From PALSA-243 sp963743705 (GTDB taxonomy: Bacteria; Acidobacteriota; Terriglobia; Bryobacterales; Bryobacteraceae), in contig CAVUQS010000018.1 in NCBI GenBank assembly GCA_963743705.1, positions 116,041 through 180,040 of the forward strand: a DNA stretch of 64,000 nt, in the 5' to 3' direction. The notes under the pieces were generated by a model. That model saw only the letters and a program-made list of their open reading frames with translations, did no database searches and was not told where the DNA came from. Positions within the stretch are counted from its first letter, which is position 1; each line of letters begins with the position of its first letter. Below, piece by piece: positions 37,628-48,699 of the stretch. The position numbers and the translations under genes are program-made.

Positions 37628-40600
37628 ATGTCAACGAATGGCCGCCTGATCTGGATAGGTTTGTTGCTCACTGGCTGGCTTATGGGGGCGCAATCTACCC
37701 AGGAAACGGCTACCCAACAGGCGAATTCGCCGGACCAGGCCAAGCGCCAGGCCGGGAATCTTCTTGCGGCCCTCCCGCTGGAATTCGAGTTGAATGTCGG
37801 TCAAACCGATCCGCGCGTGCGCTATATCACTCGAGGGGCAGGGCTAACGTCGTTCCTGACAGATGTCGAAAACGTCATAGTCCTGACGCGCCGCGCCCAA
37901 TCGGCCCGATCGCGAGATCCACTACCCGTTGAGCAGACCGTAGTCCGGCTCAAATTCGACGGCGCCCGGCCGTCGAAGACTTTCGAAGGTCTGGAGAAAT
38001 CGCAAGCCATTTCCAATTACTTCATCGGCAACGATCCCTCAAAATGGGTGACCAACGTACCGCGCTTTCGGGAGATTCGAGCCTCAGCAATCTATCCTGG
38101 CATCGACTTGGTCTATTACGGAAACGGTCGGCAACTGGAATATGACTTCCGTGTCCGGCCCGGAGCCGATCCGAACCAAATCCGGCTGCTCTATTCGGGC
38201 GCCAAGACCCTGGCAGTGGACGCACAGGGAAATCTCATCCTCGAAACGCCGCTGGGGAGTCTGACGCAACGCAAACCGGTCGCCTATCAGGAAATCGACG
38301 GGAAGCGCCGGGAGGTAAAGGCGTCTTACTCCGTTCGCGAGGGAAAGATTCGGTTCACTTTGGGCGCATGGGACCGCAACCGCGAACTGATCATCGATCC
38401 AATCCTCGAGTATTCGACTTATCTTGGCGGCAAGAACGATGATTTTGGCTTCGGCATCGCAGTCGATTCGACCGGCGAAGCCTTCGTCGTCGGGAGTACA
38501 ACTAGTATCGACTTCCCGTTAGCTAACCCATTACCAGGCGCAAATCCGGGATTTCCAACTGCCTTTGTAACTAAGCTCAACTCCACCGGAAGTGCTTTGA
38601 TCTATTCCACGTATCTCGGCGGCGGCGCTAATGACCAGGCCGCCGCAATTGCCTTGGGTTCCGCCGGAGAGGCCTACATCGTCGGAAGTACAACCAGTAT
38701 CGACTTTCCCACTACCCCGGGTGCGGTGCAACGCATCTACGGCGGTGGAGGAGATGCCTTTATTGCGGAGCTTAACCCTACGGGCAACCAGTTGCTCTAT
38801 TCGAGCTACCTGGGAGGAAGAGACAGGGACGTAGGAACCGGCATTGCGGTGCAGAAGGGCCAGGCATATATCACGGGTTATACGCAGTCGGGCAACTTCC
38901 CTATTTCAGCAGGGGCATTTCAGCGGGTTAACGCTGGAATGACGGACGTCTTTGTCGCGGCTTTCAGCCCCGATGGCACGAGCTTGGTCTACTCAACCTA
39001 TTTGGGCGGCGACAACGACGACCAAGGCAATGGAATCGCGGTGGATATTTTTGGATCCGCCTATGTAACGGGCTTCACTGCGTCAAGTCTTAACCCATCC
39101 GGAAAATTCCCAGTCACTGCCGGCGCATATCAAACGACTTTTTCGGATGGATTAGTAGATGCTTTTGTTACGAAGCTAAATCCATTCGGCACGGCTTTGG
39201 TTTACTCAACCTATCTGGGAGGATTCAACAACGACGTCGGCACCGCGATCGCGCTGGATGTGAGCGGCTCGGCCTATGTCACCGGCTACACCCGATCCTT
39301 CAACTTTCCGGTCGCCGGGGGAGGAACCCCTTACACTAACGGCACCGAGGTTTTTGTCACGAAATTAAACCTCAATGGCAGCCTGTTAGGGTACTCGACT
39401 GTCCTGCAAGGAGGGGGAAACGATGCTGCCTATGGCATCGCCGTGGATCCGACGGGGGCCGCCGTGGTGGTCGGCTCTAGCATTTCCTTCAATTTTCCCA
39501 TTACCGATTGCGCTTATCAGACGACGCCTCACGGAGGCCAGAGCGGGTTCATAACGGAGCTCACCCCGGCGGGCAACGGGGTGGCATATTCGACATTTCT
39601 CGGCGGTAGCGGATACGATACGATCCGTGCCATCGCGCTCGATTCCAACGGCGCCGTGTATGTAACGGGCTACACTTCGTCAACAGATTTTCCCACGACT
39701 CCAGGTTCCTTTCAGCCCGATTACCCCAGAGGCATTGCTTCCTTTGTATCCAAGCTGAATCTGAAATGCGCAGGGCCGCCCGCCTCGATCATAGCTCTGG
39801 GCGGAACGCCGCAGAGCACCGCGGTCGGAACGGCTTTCGGTAAGTCTTTGACGGCGAGGGTGACCGATTCGGCGGGAAACGCGGCGAGCGACGTTACGGT
39901 AACTTTTACGGCGCCGGGATCGGGGGCGTCGGCCAACTTGTTATCCACCACCGCCGTCACCGACAACAACGGCTATGCCAACGTGATAGCGACGGCGAAC
40001 ACGATCGTCGGCTCCTACACGGTCATCGCGAGCGTTTCCGGCGTGAGTACTCCGGCAACCTTTAATCTCACGAATACCGCGGGATCGGCGCAAAGCATCG
40101 CCTTTGTCCAGCAGCCTACTAGCACGCCGGCCGGCGCTCCCATCGCGCCTTCTGTTTCGGCGTCGCTGATGGATGCTCACAACAACCCCATCGTCAGCGC
40201 GCCTGTCACATTGAGCGTTCAAGGCGGCGCCGCAACTCTGAACGGAACGGTGACACAGATCACCGATGCGACCGGTCTCGCGGTCTTCCCCGGCATCAAC
40301 ATCACAAAAGCCGGAACATATCGGTTGCAGGCCGGTGGCGGCGGTCTAATCTCACCCAGCAGTTCTTTCAACATCACGGTGGGATCGTCGATTTCGATTA
40401 CGCCGATTGCGGGAGGCGGTCAAAGCGTTCCCGCCGGCGCCGCATTTCCGATCCAACTTCAGGCTCGCCTCCGGGACGCATACGAAAATGCGATTCCAGG
40501 GGCGTCGGTGACATTCACCGCCCCGACAGGCGGGGCAACTGTGACTTTCAATGGCGCGGCAACCATTACGACAGACCCCAACGGCCTGGCAACAGCGCCC

Positions 40601-43600
40601 CAGATGACCGCAAGCGGCCAAGCCGGCACTTTTCAAGTAACGGCCTCCACAACCGGCGCTTCAACGCCTGCGGCCTTCACCCTCACGATCGTTGCCGGAA
40701 CCGCCAACAAATTGGCCTTCGTGCAGGAACCAGCTAACGCATCCGCCGGGGCGACAATTATTCCGGTGACAGTCCAACTGGAAGACAGTTCCGGCAACCC
40801 AGTGCGAATGCAGGGCGTTACGGTGACGTTACGCCTTCTGCCGGAACAGACTCTGTACGGAACGGCTTCAAAGGCTACCGATGCGAATGGCCTGGCGACG
40901 TTTTCCGATCTCAGCGTACGCCAGGTTGGACAATATGAACTGTTGGCCGCATCGGCCGGCGTCACGTCGGCCACAAGCAATAGCTTCCATATCACCGCTG
41001 CCGCTCCCGCGAGTATTCAGGCAACGGGAGGCACGCCGCAAAGCACAGCTATACTTACGGCGTTCGCTCAGCCACTGCTGGCCATAGTAACTGATGCCTC
41101 CGGCAACCCGGTCAGCGGGGTAACGGTGAACTTCGAGGCGCCCGCCTCGGGCGCCTCGGCCGCGTTGAGCGCAGCGAGGGCAACAACCGACGCGAACGGC
41201 CACGCTTCAGTGATGGCGACGGCGAACGGAATGGCCGGGAGCTACATGGTAACCGCCACCACGGCCGGGATTTCCGCCGGATTCTCTCTGACGAATACAG
41301 CCGGCGGCGCCAGCCAGATGGGCTTTACTCAACAGCCGTCGAACGCGCTTGCGGGGGCGCACATCACCCCAGCGGTAGTCGTGCGCGTGTTGGATGCCGG
41401 GGGCAACCCGACCGCCGGCGCCATGGTTCACGTGAGCCTGCAGGGCGGCACGGCTGTACTCGGTGGAACATTAACCGCCACCACCGACGCCACAGGTCAC
41501 GCCACATTCGGCGACTTAAGCGTGAATACCGCCGGAAGCTATCAATTGACGGCCGTTAGCGGGTCCCTTTCAACAGTCAGCTCCAGCTTCGTAATCAGCC
41601 CTTCAACGGCTTCGGTCCTCATTTTCGTGAACGGTGGCGATGGGGAGAGCGCGACTGTGGGACTTGCCTATAGCTCGCCGCTGGAGGCGATCGTAGAGGA
41701 TGCGTACCAAAATCCGATCGCCGGCCTTCAAGTGACATTCACCGCGCCTACCAGCGGAGCTAGTGTCACATTTGCGGGGCCGACTACGGTTACAAGCGAC
41801 GTCCACGGCATCGCCGTTTCGCCCGCGATCACTGCGAACACACAGAGCGGAGCTTTCCAAGTGAGCGCCACGGTTCCGGGCGCCGCTTCACCGGCTCTCT
41901 TCAATCTGACTAATCTCCCCGGCGCCTCCCACATGCTCGCCTTTGTGCAGCAACCCACCGACGCCGTAGCGGGCGCGGCGATCACGCCGGCGGTGACGGT
42001 TCGATTGCAAGACAGCTTTGGAAATGCGGCACCCACCTCGGGAATACCGATCACTCTACAGCTCCAGGCGCCGACACAACGCCAGAAGGCATTATCGGGG
42101 AGTGCGACGCAGCCTACTGACGCCAACGGTCTGGCCACGTTTGCCGGTCTGAGCGTCCAGGCCGTGGGGCAATATCAGTTGCTGGCCGAATCGCCGGGAG
42201 TCGCGTCGGCCGCTAGCATGGCCTTCAACATACGGGCCGGCGCCGCGGCGACGATTCAGGCTACCGGAGGCGCTTCGCAAAGCGCCGCCATAGCTGCGGC
42301 ATTCCCCGAACCGCTTGTGGCTACTGTTAGCGATTCCTCCGGCAACCCGGTCAGCGGGGTAAGCGTGAACTTCGCAGCGCCCGGGTCGGGCGCCTCGGCC
42401 GCCTTGAGCCCGCCTTCGGCGGTGACGGATGCCAGTGGCCACGCCTCGGTCACTGCGACCGCAAACATCACGGCAGGAAGCTACCTGGTTACTGCCACGG
42501 CATCCGGCGTTTCAGGCAGCGCGAGCTTTACGCTGATGAACGTAGCCGGCGGCGCCAGCCAGATCAGCTTTATCCAGCCGCCAACGAACGCGCCGGCGGG
42601 CGCGCCAATTACGCCCGCGGTGGTAGTGCGGTTGGTGGATGGCGGCGGCAATTCCGTCAGCGGCGCGACGGTTACCATGAGTGTGGCAGGGGGAACGGCA
42701 TTGGGCGGTACGTTAACCGTCACCACCGGCACCGGCGGTGAAGCCACCTTTAGTGACTTGAGTATCACCGTCAGCGGAACTTATCAACTCGTGGCCACGA
42801 GCGGCAACGCTTCGAATGTCAGCGCCAGCTTCGCGATCAGGGCGACAACGGATTCGGGGCTAATTCTGGCTTATTCCGGTAGCGGGCAGACAGCTACTGC
42901 GGGCACGTTATACAGCGCGCCTTTGCAGGCCCTCGTGGAAGACTTATATCACAACCCGATTGGCGGCGCACACGTGACCTTCACAGCGCCCGCTAGCGGT
43001 GCGAGCGTCACGTTTGCCGGAACGACGACGGTGAGCACGGATGTCAACGGCATTGCCACATCGCCCGCCATGACCGCCAACACCGTGCCCGGCGAGTTCC
43101 AGATCAGCGCCACGGTCCCAGGCTCTACGCCGCAGGCTATTTTCATTCTCACCAATTCCGCCTTGGTGACGATTGGGCAAGCGCGGCTCGGCTTTATCCA
43201 GCAACCCACCGATGCGCTGGCTGGGGCGATAATCGCTCCGCCTGTAACAGTTCAGTTGGAAGACGCTTCCGGAAACCCGGTGCGAACGGCAGGCGTACCG
43301 GTTGCTGTGCAGTCCAATGCATTGCTGCAGAACCGGCACCTGTTTTCTGGAAATGCAACGCAGAGCACGGACGCGAATGGCCTGGCTACCTTCTCCGACC
43401 TCAGCATCTCGCTGGCGGGAAGCTACCAGATCCTAGCCACCTCCAGCGGATTGGCTTCGGCCACCAGCCAGACATTCCGGATATCCACTGGCGCCCCCTC
43501 ATCTATCCAGGCCACCGGCGGAACCCCGCAGAGCGCGATAGTCCAGACAGTTTACGGAGCGCCTCTGCAGGTGACGGTCGCCGATGCGTCAGGCAATCCC

Positions 43601-45772
43601 GCGAGTGGGGTACCCGTGGTATTCTCCGCTCCTACACAAGGGCCGAGCGGGTCGTTTGGCGGACAGGCTACCGTTACAGTGACTACCGATCCCTTGGGGC
43701 ATGCGCTCGCCGTGATCACCGCCAATAATGTCGCGGGCGCCTTTGGGGTGACCGCTTCGTCGGCCGCCGTCACCGGCAGCGCATTGTTCGCGTTGACCAA
43801 TCTACCGGCGGGGAACGGTTCGCTGGCATTTGTCCAGCAGCCTGGCAATGGCGTAGTCGGACAAACTATCATTCCACCCGTAACGGTCCAGGTGCGCGAT
43901 GGCTCCGGAAATCCGCTACAAGCCCCTGGCATCCCGGTGACCCTATCGCTTTCATCCGGCACGGGCGCTCTGGCCGGCACGGTAGTGCAACTCACCGCCG
44001 CTAACGGCTTAGCGATATTCAACGATCTTAGCTTCAACGAGGTCGGAACCAAGACTCTCCGCGCCGCCTCTCCGCAGCAGGCGCCGGCGGACAGCCAAAC
44101 GTTCCAGATTGTGGCGGGCGGGGCGTCGAGTATCGCGGCTTTCAGCGGCTCTCCGCAGGCGGCCATAGTGTCGCAGCCGTTCCCGCTGCCGCTGAAGGCG
44201 AGGGTAACAGATACGAGCGGTAACGGCATCGGCGGAGTTTCAGTCGCATTCGCCGTTGCCGCAGCTCCCGGCCCCGGCGGAACCTTCGCAGGGCCGGCGA
44301 CGGTCGCGACCGACGCGTTCGGCATCGCCACGGCGCCCCCACTGACGGCCAATGGCACAGCCGGTAATTTCGTGGTCACCGCCACGGCGGCGGGAGTGGC
44401 TTCGCCAGCGGCCTTCGCCTTGACCAATCTGCCATCTCAATCTGGCGGGGTGATCGCAAATCCCGCCGTTCTCACTTTCGCGAGCGAGATTAATCAACCG
44501 GCGCCTTCGGCGCAAACCGCCCAAATTTCGGCCAGCAGCACGGTGACATGGCAGATTGCTTCGTCGGCTTCCTGGTTAACTGCCCTTCCCGCCAGCGGCG
44601 CGGGAAACGGGCAGATCGCCGTCACCGTCAATCCGGCAGGACTTTCGGCGGGAACTTACACGGGCACAATCAGCATTACGGATTCCACTGGCGGGGTAAC
44701 CCCGATATTCGTAACCTATGTCATTACGTCCAAGCCGGCCCTCGTGATTACGCCCCCAGTGCTGGTGTTTACTGCCAGCAGCAGCTCCATTACTCCGCCT
44801 GCCCAAACATTGACCGCGACCTCCACTTCGCGCACCGTTGTCTATTCCGTTTCGACAAAGGTCAGCACCCCGGCAGCCGGCAACTGGCTACAGGTCTCTC
44901 CTTCGCAGGGACAGACCACGGGGAATGTCAACGTGGCCGCTAATCCCGCCGGCCTAAGCAACGGCGTGTATGACGGTGCGGTGATCTTCACCCCCACCGA
45001 TCAGACGGTGAACCCGGTAGCCGTCCCGGTGACTTTGATTGTCGGATGTGGACAAGGGGGATGCCAGCTTCAGCCGGCGATCGTCGCAGTAGTCAACGGC
45101 GCAAGCTTCCAACCCGGTGGCGCGCCTCGCGCAATTATGACGGTTCTGGGAGCTAACCTTTCGGATGCGACTTACGAGGCAGCTACCTACCCGCTGCCTA
45201 CCCAGTTAGGCCCCTCCTCGGTGACCGTCAATGGAATGGCAGCGCCGTTATTCTATGCCAGCCCCACACAGATCAATTTCCAAATGCCCGGCTCTGTGAC
45301 GGCATCCTTGGTGCAGGTGGTAGTCAACAATGAGGCAACGCCGGGTAGCCGTGCCCTGCGGGCATCACAACCACATATCGCAGGCCTTACCGTAGTGGCG
45401 CCAGGATTGTTTGTCACCGCGGGCGACCGCGCGTCCGCCCTCAATACAGACCTGTCGCCACACACCCCGGCGACGCCCATTCCGGCCGGAGGGTACGTGA
45501 TTCTCTTCATTACGGGCGAGGGTCCGATTACCCCTCCGCTACCCGATGGGACGGCGGCGCCGGCGAGTCCATTGTCGCTCGTCAATGCCCCGGTGCAAGT
45601 GACCATCGGCGGCCAACCCGCGCAAGTAACTTATCAAGGAGTAGCGCCGGGATTTGCGGGGCTCGCACAGATCAATGCGATTGTGCCCTCGGGACTGGCT
45701 CCGGGCGACCAGCCAGTGTTCGTCTCGGTAGGCGGCGTGCCTAGCAATGCAGCCTTGATTACCGTGAAGTAG
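37628..45772 (+). CDS. Giant secreted SBBP beta-propeller/Ig-like repeat protein with Solibacter C-terminal domain
   Basis: 2714 residues, signal peptide RLIWIGLLLTGWLMGAQS. Residues ~50-260 form the DUF7948-like head (FELNVGQTDPRVRYITRGAG, ELIIDPILEYSTYLGG). Residues ~260-705 are SBBP repeats of ~55-60 residues (YSTYLGGxxxD, GIAVDxxGxAYVTGxT, FPxTxGA). About 15 bacterial Ig-like modules of ~100 residues follow (~713-2275), then a BACON-like module at ~2276-2370 (ASSASWLTALPASG), a second such module, and finally the TIGR03437-type domain at ~2480-2714 (VNGASFQPGG, ILFITGEGPI, AQINAIVPSGL). Probably a very long surface or extracellular adhesin-like fibre. No frame break in 8.1 kb. Confidence 0.93.
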   Translation: MSTNGRLIWIGLLLTGWLMGAQSTQETATQQANSPDQAKRQAGNLLAALPLEFELNVGQTDPRVRYITRGAGLTSFLTDVENVIVLTRRAQSARSRDPLPVEQTVVRLKFDGARPSKTFEGLEKSQAISNYFIGNDPSKWVTNVPRFREIRASAIYPGIDLVYYGNGRQLEYDFRVRPGADPNQIRLLYSGAKTLAVDAQGNLILETPLGSLTQRKPVAYQEIDGKRREVKASYSVREGKIRFTLGAWDRNRELIIDPILEYSTYLGGKNDDFGFGIAVDSTGEAFVVGSTTSIDFPLANPLPGANPGFPTAFVTKLNSTGSALIYSTYLGGGANDQAAAIALGSAGEAYIVGSTTSIDFPTTPGAVQRIYGGGGDAFIAELNPTGNQLLYSSYLGGRDRDVGTGIAVQKGQAYITGYTQSGNFPISAGAFQRVNAGMTDVFVAAFSPDGTSLVYSTYLGGDNDDQGNGIAVDIFGSAYVTGFTASSLNPSGKFPVTAGAYQTTFSDGLVDAFVTKLNPFGTALVYSTYLGGFNNDVGTAIALDVSGSAYVTGYTRSFNFPVAGGGTPYTNGTEVFVTKLNLNGSLLGYSTVLQGGGNDAAYGIAVDPTGAAVVVGSSISFNFPITDCAYQTTPHGGQSGFITELTPAGNGVAYSTFLGGSGYDTIRAIALDSNGAVYVTGYTSSTDFPTTPGSFQPDYPRGIASFVSKLNLKCAGPPASIIALGGTPQSTAVGTAFGKSLTARVTDSAGNAASDVTVTFTAPGSGASANLLSTTAVTDNNGYANVIATANTIVGSYTVIASVSGVSTPATFNLTNTAGSAQSIAFVQQPTSTPAGAPIAPSVSASLMDAHNNPIVSAPVTLSVQGGAATLNGTVTQITDATGLAVFPGINITKAGTYRLQAGGGGLISPSSSFNITVGSSISITPIAGGGQSVPAGAAFPIQLQARLRDAYENAIPGASVTFTAPTGGATVTFNGAATITTDPNGLATAPQMTASGQAGTFQVTASTTGASTPAAFTLTIVAGTANKLAFVQEPANASAGATIIPVTVQLEDSSGNPVRMQGVTVTLRLLPEQTLYGTASKATDANGLATFSDLSVRQVGQYELLAASAGVTSATSNSFHITAAAPASIQATGGTPQSTAILTAFAQPLLAIVTDASGNPVSGVTVNFEAPASGASAALSAARATTDANGHASVMATANGMAGSYMVTATTAGISAGFSLTNTAGGASQMGFTQQPSNALAGAHITPAVVVRVLDAGGNPTAGAMVHVSLQGGTAVLGGTLTATTDATGHATFGDLSVNTAGSYQLTAVSGSLSTVSSSFVISPSTASVLIFVNGGDGESATVGLAYSSPLEAIVEDAYQNPIAGLQVTFTAPTSGASVTFAGPTTVTSDVHGIAVSPAITANTQSGAFQVSATVPGAASPALFNLTNLPGASHMLAFVQQPTDAVAGAAITPAVTVRLQDSFGNAAPTSGIPITLQLQAPTQRQKALSGSATQPTDANGLATFAGLSVQAVGQYQLLAESPGVASAASMAFNIRAGAAATIQATGGASQSAAIAAAFPEPLVATVSDSSGNPVSGVSVNFAAPGSGASAALSPPSAVTDASGHASVTATANITAGSYLVTATASGVSGSASFTLMNVAGGASQISFIQPPTNAPAGAPITPAVVVRLVDGGGNSVSGATVTMSVAGGTALGGTLTVTTGTGGEATFSDLSITVSGTYQLVATSGNASNVSASFAIRATTDSGLILAYSGSGQTATAGTLYSAPLQALVEDLYHNPIGGAHVTFTAPASGASVTFAGTTTVSTDVNGIATSPAMTANTVPGEFQISATVPGSTPQAIFILTNSALVTIGQARLGFIQQPTDALAGAIIAPPVTVQLEDASGNPVRTAGVPVAVQSNALLQNRHLFSGNATQSTDANGLATFSDLSISLAGSYQILATSSGLASATSQTFRISTGAPSSIQATGGTPQSAIVQTVYGAPLQVTVADASGNPASGVPVVFSAPTQGPSGSFGGQATVTVTTDPLGHALAVITANNVAGAFGVTASSAAVTGSALFALTNLPAGNGSLAFVQQPGNGVVGQTIIPPVTVQVRDGSGNPLQAPGIPVTLSLSSGTGALAGTVVQLTAANGLAIFNDLSFNEVGTKTLRAASPQQAPADSQTFQIVAGGASSIAAFSGSPQAAIVSQPFPLPLKARVTDTSGNGIGGVSVAFAVAAAPGPGGTFAGPATVATDAFGIATAPPLTANGTAGNFVVTATAAGVASPAAFALTNLPSQSGGVIANPAVLTFASEINQPAPSAQTAQISASSTVTWQIASSASWLTALPASGAGNGQIAVTVNPAGLSAGTYTGTISITDSTGGVTPIFVTYVITSKPALVITPPVLVFTASSSSITPPAQTLTATSTSRTVVYSVSTKVSTPAAGNWLQVSPSQGQTTGNVNVAANPAGLSNGVYDGAVIFTPTDQTVNPVAVPVTLIVGCGQGGCQLQPAIVAVVNGASFQPGGAPRAIMTVLGANLSDATYEAATYPLPTQLGPSSVTVNGMAAPLFYASPTQINFQMPGSVTASLVQVVVNNEATPGSRALRASQPHIAGLTVVAPGLFVTAGDRASALNTDLSPHTPATPIPAGGYVILFITGEGPITPPLPDGTAAPASPLSLVNAPVQVTIGGQPAQVTYQGVAPGFAGLAQINAIVPSGLAPGDQPVFVSVGGVPSNAALITVK
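39781..43501 (+). repeat. Three tandem ~1.24-kb higher-order repeats inside the SBBP/Ig-like gene
   Basis: Ig modules recur in a fixed order A-B-C-D: A starts with QATGGTPQS, B with FVQQPTS/FTQQPSN, C with GGGQS/SGSGQT, D with FVQEPAN/FIQQPTD. A-type starts near 39781, 41010, 42252 and 43502 give periods of about 1.23-1.25 kb (~413 residues). Confidence 0.7.
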
Positions 45773-45883
45773 GGCCGCTTCGAACAGCTCGGGTTAGAAG
45801 TGTGCCTGCCAAAGGGCCCTCGACACGTTTCACCGAGGATTTCGCGGGCTTTCATTTCACGCGCCGCGACCGCACCCGAAGAA

Positions 45884-46354
45884 TCAAGGCGTAATCGTAA
45901 ATAGAACGCTCGCTGAGTACTTTCGCGAAAACGCCTGCGGATTTCGCGTGCCCACATCGGTGTGATTCACCAGAAATGCCTGGACGATGTAGTTTCCTGC
46001 GGGCAGCGCGTTCCCTTTGTTCGCAGTTAGGTTGTCAGCGAGAGTGACATCGACTTCCCATTCGATTTCACCGGTCACCGGAATATTCGAAGCAATTTGC
46101 GGAAACGCGCGTCCGGCGCTCCACTGAAATACCTGATCACCGTTGTCGTTGATGATAATCACGTCGAAGTGCTGTAGGGAGAAAAACTCGAGCACCACCG
46201 GAGGCGCAACTGTGCCGATAAAGACCAGATTCGCCTGGGCGTGCGACGGCGCCTTCGCATTGAATGGATATATGGCTCTGTCCAACGCAAGCGTGAATGC
46301 TATTTGCTGATGGATGTTTTCTCCACCTGCTCCTTGAGACTGAGGACTGGACAT
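45884..46354 (-). CDS. BsuPI-like (proteinase inhibitor fold) protein
   Basis: 156 residues from ATG 46354, preceded by AAGGAGAG. No clear signal peptide. The sequence PPVVLEFFSLQHFDVIIIND followed by DQVFQWSAGRAF, then GNALPAGNYIVQAFLVN, matches the BsuPI beta-sandwich found in a Bacillus intracellular proteinase inhibitor and in many secreted proteins. The exact role is unknown. Convergent with the SBBP gene and divergent from carbonic anhydrase. Confidence 0.65.
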   Translation of the reverse strand: MSSPQSQGAGGENIHQQIAFTLALDRAIYPFNAKAPSHAQANLVFIGTVAPPVVLEFFSLQHFDVIIINDNGDQVFQWSAGRAFPQIASNIPVTGEIEWEVDVTLADNLTANKGNALPAGNYIVQAFLVNHTDVGTRNPQAFSRKYSASVLFTITP

Positions 46355-46689
46355 GAACTCTCTCCTTGTCGTCGAGGCTTCGTTACGCTGTCATTGTCGC
46401 AAAATCGGATCTCCTCCTCCCTGAAACGGACACCGGCGGATCCACGAATTGTCCGGAGTCCACCGTGGCAATACGGATCGCATCGCGATGCGTTCCCGCG
46501 TAAATGCCTGATCTCCTCGGCGCGTTTAGCGACCTCAGGTAAGGGAGTTTCCTGGTTTTGTTTTTTCCGGCAGGCGAAACGGTATCTTGGCAAAGACGAA
46601 CACCGCTCATGGAGGAAAACACCGGGGGATCGAAGGAAGCCGATTGGGTGTATACTCCCGCCATGCTGAGTGCAAACTGGAGGTCCCGA

Positions 46690-47505
46690 ATGAAGACGCG
46701 TTTTGCAGCTGTGACGGCTGTTTTAACTTTCTCGTGCCTTGCCTCAGCGCAAGCATGGAATCACAACCCGGCTTCTCCCATCGGTCCCCTGCATTGGGGT
46801 ACCGTGACGCCGTCATATGCCACCTGCGGCGATAGCGTCACGGGTCAGGTCGGAATGATGCAGTCACCCATCGACATCGTTCCCGGCAGCACTGTTGCGG
46901 CGCTCTTTGCGCCACCGTTGTTCAATTACAAACCTACTGCATTGAAGATCGAAAACACCGGCCACTATATCGAAGTACCCTATGATCCCGGCAGCTACGT
47001 TTATGCCGGATTGCAGCCGACTGACGCCTACCAACTGGCGCAGTTTCATTTTCATGCGCCAAGCGAACACACTCTCAACGGCGTCCGATATGACGCGGAG
47101 CTTCACCTGGTGCATACCAATTCAATTGGCGAAACCGCCGTCATCGGCGTGCTTCTCTCGAGTTCCGTGGCAGGGTTGCCGATATTCGATACCATCATGG
47201 CGAACTCTCCCGCATCGCCCGGAGAAGTTGAGCTGTCAGAGGAGGTCAATGTCTCGGAGTTGCTGCCGTTCGCCAGGGGTTTCTATCGCTACGCCGGTTC
47301 ACTCACAACGCCGGCATGCACGGAAGGCGTGCAATGGTTCCTTCTGAAAAATACGGTTCCCATCACGCCCAGCGCTTTGGCTAGATTACATATCTTGATC
47401 GGCTTGTTCCCCAATTACGGCGGATACCCGAACAACAACCGGCCCATAGCCAATCAGAACGGCAGGACCGCGTTAAAGACCATTGACTTCAACCCGTGGC
47501 CCTAA
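46690..47505 (+). CDS. Secreted alpha-class carbonic anhydrase
   Basis: 271 residues from ATG 46690, preceded by GGAGG; an in-frame ATG at 46663 is an alternative. Signal peptide FAAVTAVLTFSCLASAQA. The catalytic zinc histidines are visible in QFHFHAPSEH (two) and AELHLVH (third); QSPIDI, SLTTPACTEGVQW and NNRPIANQNGR are further alpha-CA signatures. Hydrates CO2 to bicarbonate in the periplasm or outside. The 335-bp divergent region with the BsuPI-like gene holds its promoter. Confidence 0.93.
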   Translation: MKTRFAAVTAVLTFSCLASAQAWNHNPASPIGPLHWGTVTPSYATCGDSVTGQVGMMQSPIDIVPGSTVAALFAPPLFNYKPTALKIENTGHYIEVPYDPGSYVYAGLQPTDAYQLAQFHFHAPSEHTLNGVRYDAELHLVHTNSIGETAVIGVLLSSSVAGLPIFDTIMANSPASPGEVELSEEVNVSELLPFARGFYRYAGSLTTPACTEGVQWFLLKNTVPITPSALARLHILIGLFPNYGGYPNNNRPIANQNGRTALKTIDFNPWP

Positions 47506-47570
47506 GTGGAGCCACATGGGTGGCGGGTCTACGTGTCTATGTGCGTGAATTGAACTTGAAGGGCTGACTA

Positions 47571-48699
47571 GTGGATTGTCCCAGTCATTTCGTAACCGAT
47601 TGGCGCTGGCTTCGTCCAAGAGATTGTGCGACGCTGTCATCGGGTGTCTGAACTGAGCAAGGAACAGCGCGAGGAATTGCTCCGCTTTGCGCAATCTCGA
47701 ACACTTCCGGCCGGCGACGTCTTTCGCTCCCGTCTGCTTCTGGCCTTAGCGGAAGGCAAGTCCTGGAGTCAGATTGAGGTTGAACTTCAGACCTCCCGGC
47801 CAACTATCGCGCGTTGGAAACGCCGTTTCGAAGAGCAGGGCGTTGCGGGTCTCGAACCACGACATAAAGGTAGCGAAGCACGCACGATTACGCCAGTCGT
47901 TCAGGCGCGCGTTCTGCGCAAGACGACTCAGTCGCCGAATGACGGCAGCACGCACTGGACTTGTCGAAAGATGGCGGCGGCTCTCGGATTGAGCAAATCC
48001 AGCGTGCAGCGCATTTGGCGGCAAGCTCGCCTCAAACCGCACCGGTTGGATCGCTACATGGCTAGCAACGATCCGAACTTCGAACAGAAAGCCGCCGACA
48101 TCATCGCTCTCTACATGAAACCGCCGCAGCACGCCGCGTTGTTCTGCGTTGACGAGAAGAGCGCGATCCAGGCGCTCGACCGTCTCGATCCGGTGTTGCC
48201 GCTGTCGCCCGGCCGGGCCGAACGGCACGGATTCGAATACTATCGGCATGGAACGCTGTCTCTTTATGCGGCTCTTGATGTCAAGACCGGAAGGGTCGTT
48301 GGAAAGACCGCACCGCGGCACACGAGCGTGGAGTTCGTTGACTTTCTGGAAGAAGTCGTGGCGTCCGCCAAATGGGCGCGCGAAATCCACATCGTCTTAG
48401 ATAACCTCTCGGCGCACAAGACCAAAACAGTGGAAGAGTTTTTGATCGCTCATCCGAAGGTCCGGTTTCATTTCACGCCGACCTACTCTTCCTGGTTGAA
48501 TCAGATCGAGATCTGGTTCTCCAAGATCGAACGCGATGTCATCGCCCGCGGCGTCTTTACTTCCGTGGCTGACCTGGCGCGAAAACTCCGCAAGTACATT
48601 CGCGCCTATGGCAAGTCAGCCAAGCCGTTCCGCTGGACCTTTACCGATGCCACGCGTCGAATCCGCCCATCTGGTAACGATATAACCGGGACAGTTCAC
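47571..48699 (+). mobile_element. IS630-family element
   Basis: 1129 bp bounded by TA at 47569-47570 and 48700-48701, the dinucleotide duplicated by IS630/Tc1 elements. Terminal inverted repeats of 27 nt match at 21 positions (left GTGGATTGTCCCAG..., right GTGAACTGTCCCGG... on the other strand). One intact transposase gene. Confidence 0.9.

Noticed and set aside
43552..44427. 291-codon minus-strand frame in the SBBP/Ig-like gene
   Set aside because: Shadow of repeated Ig modules; similar shadows recur with the repeat period.
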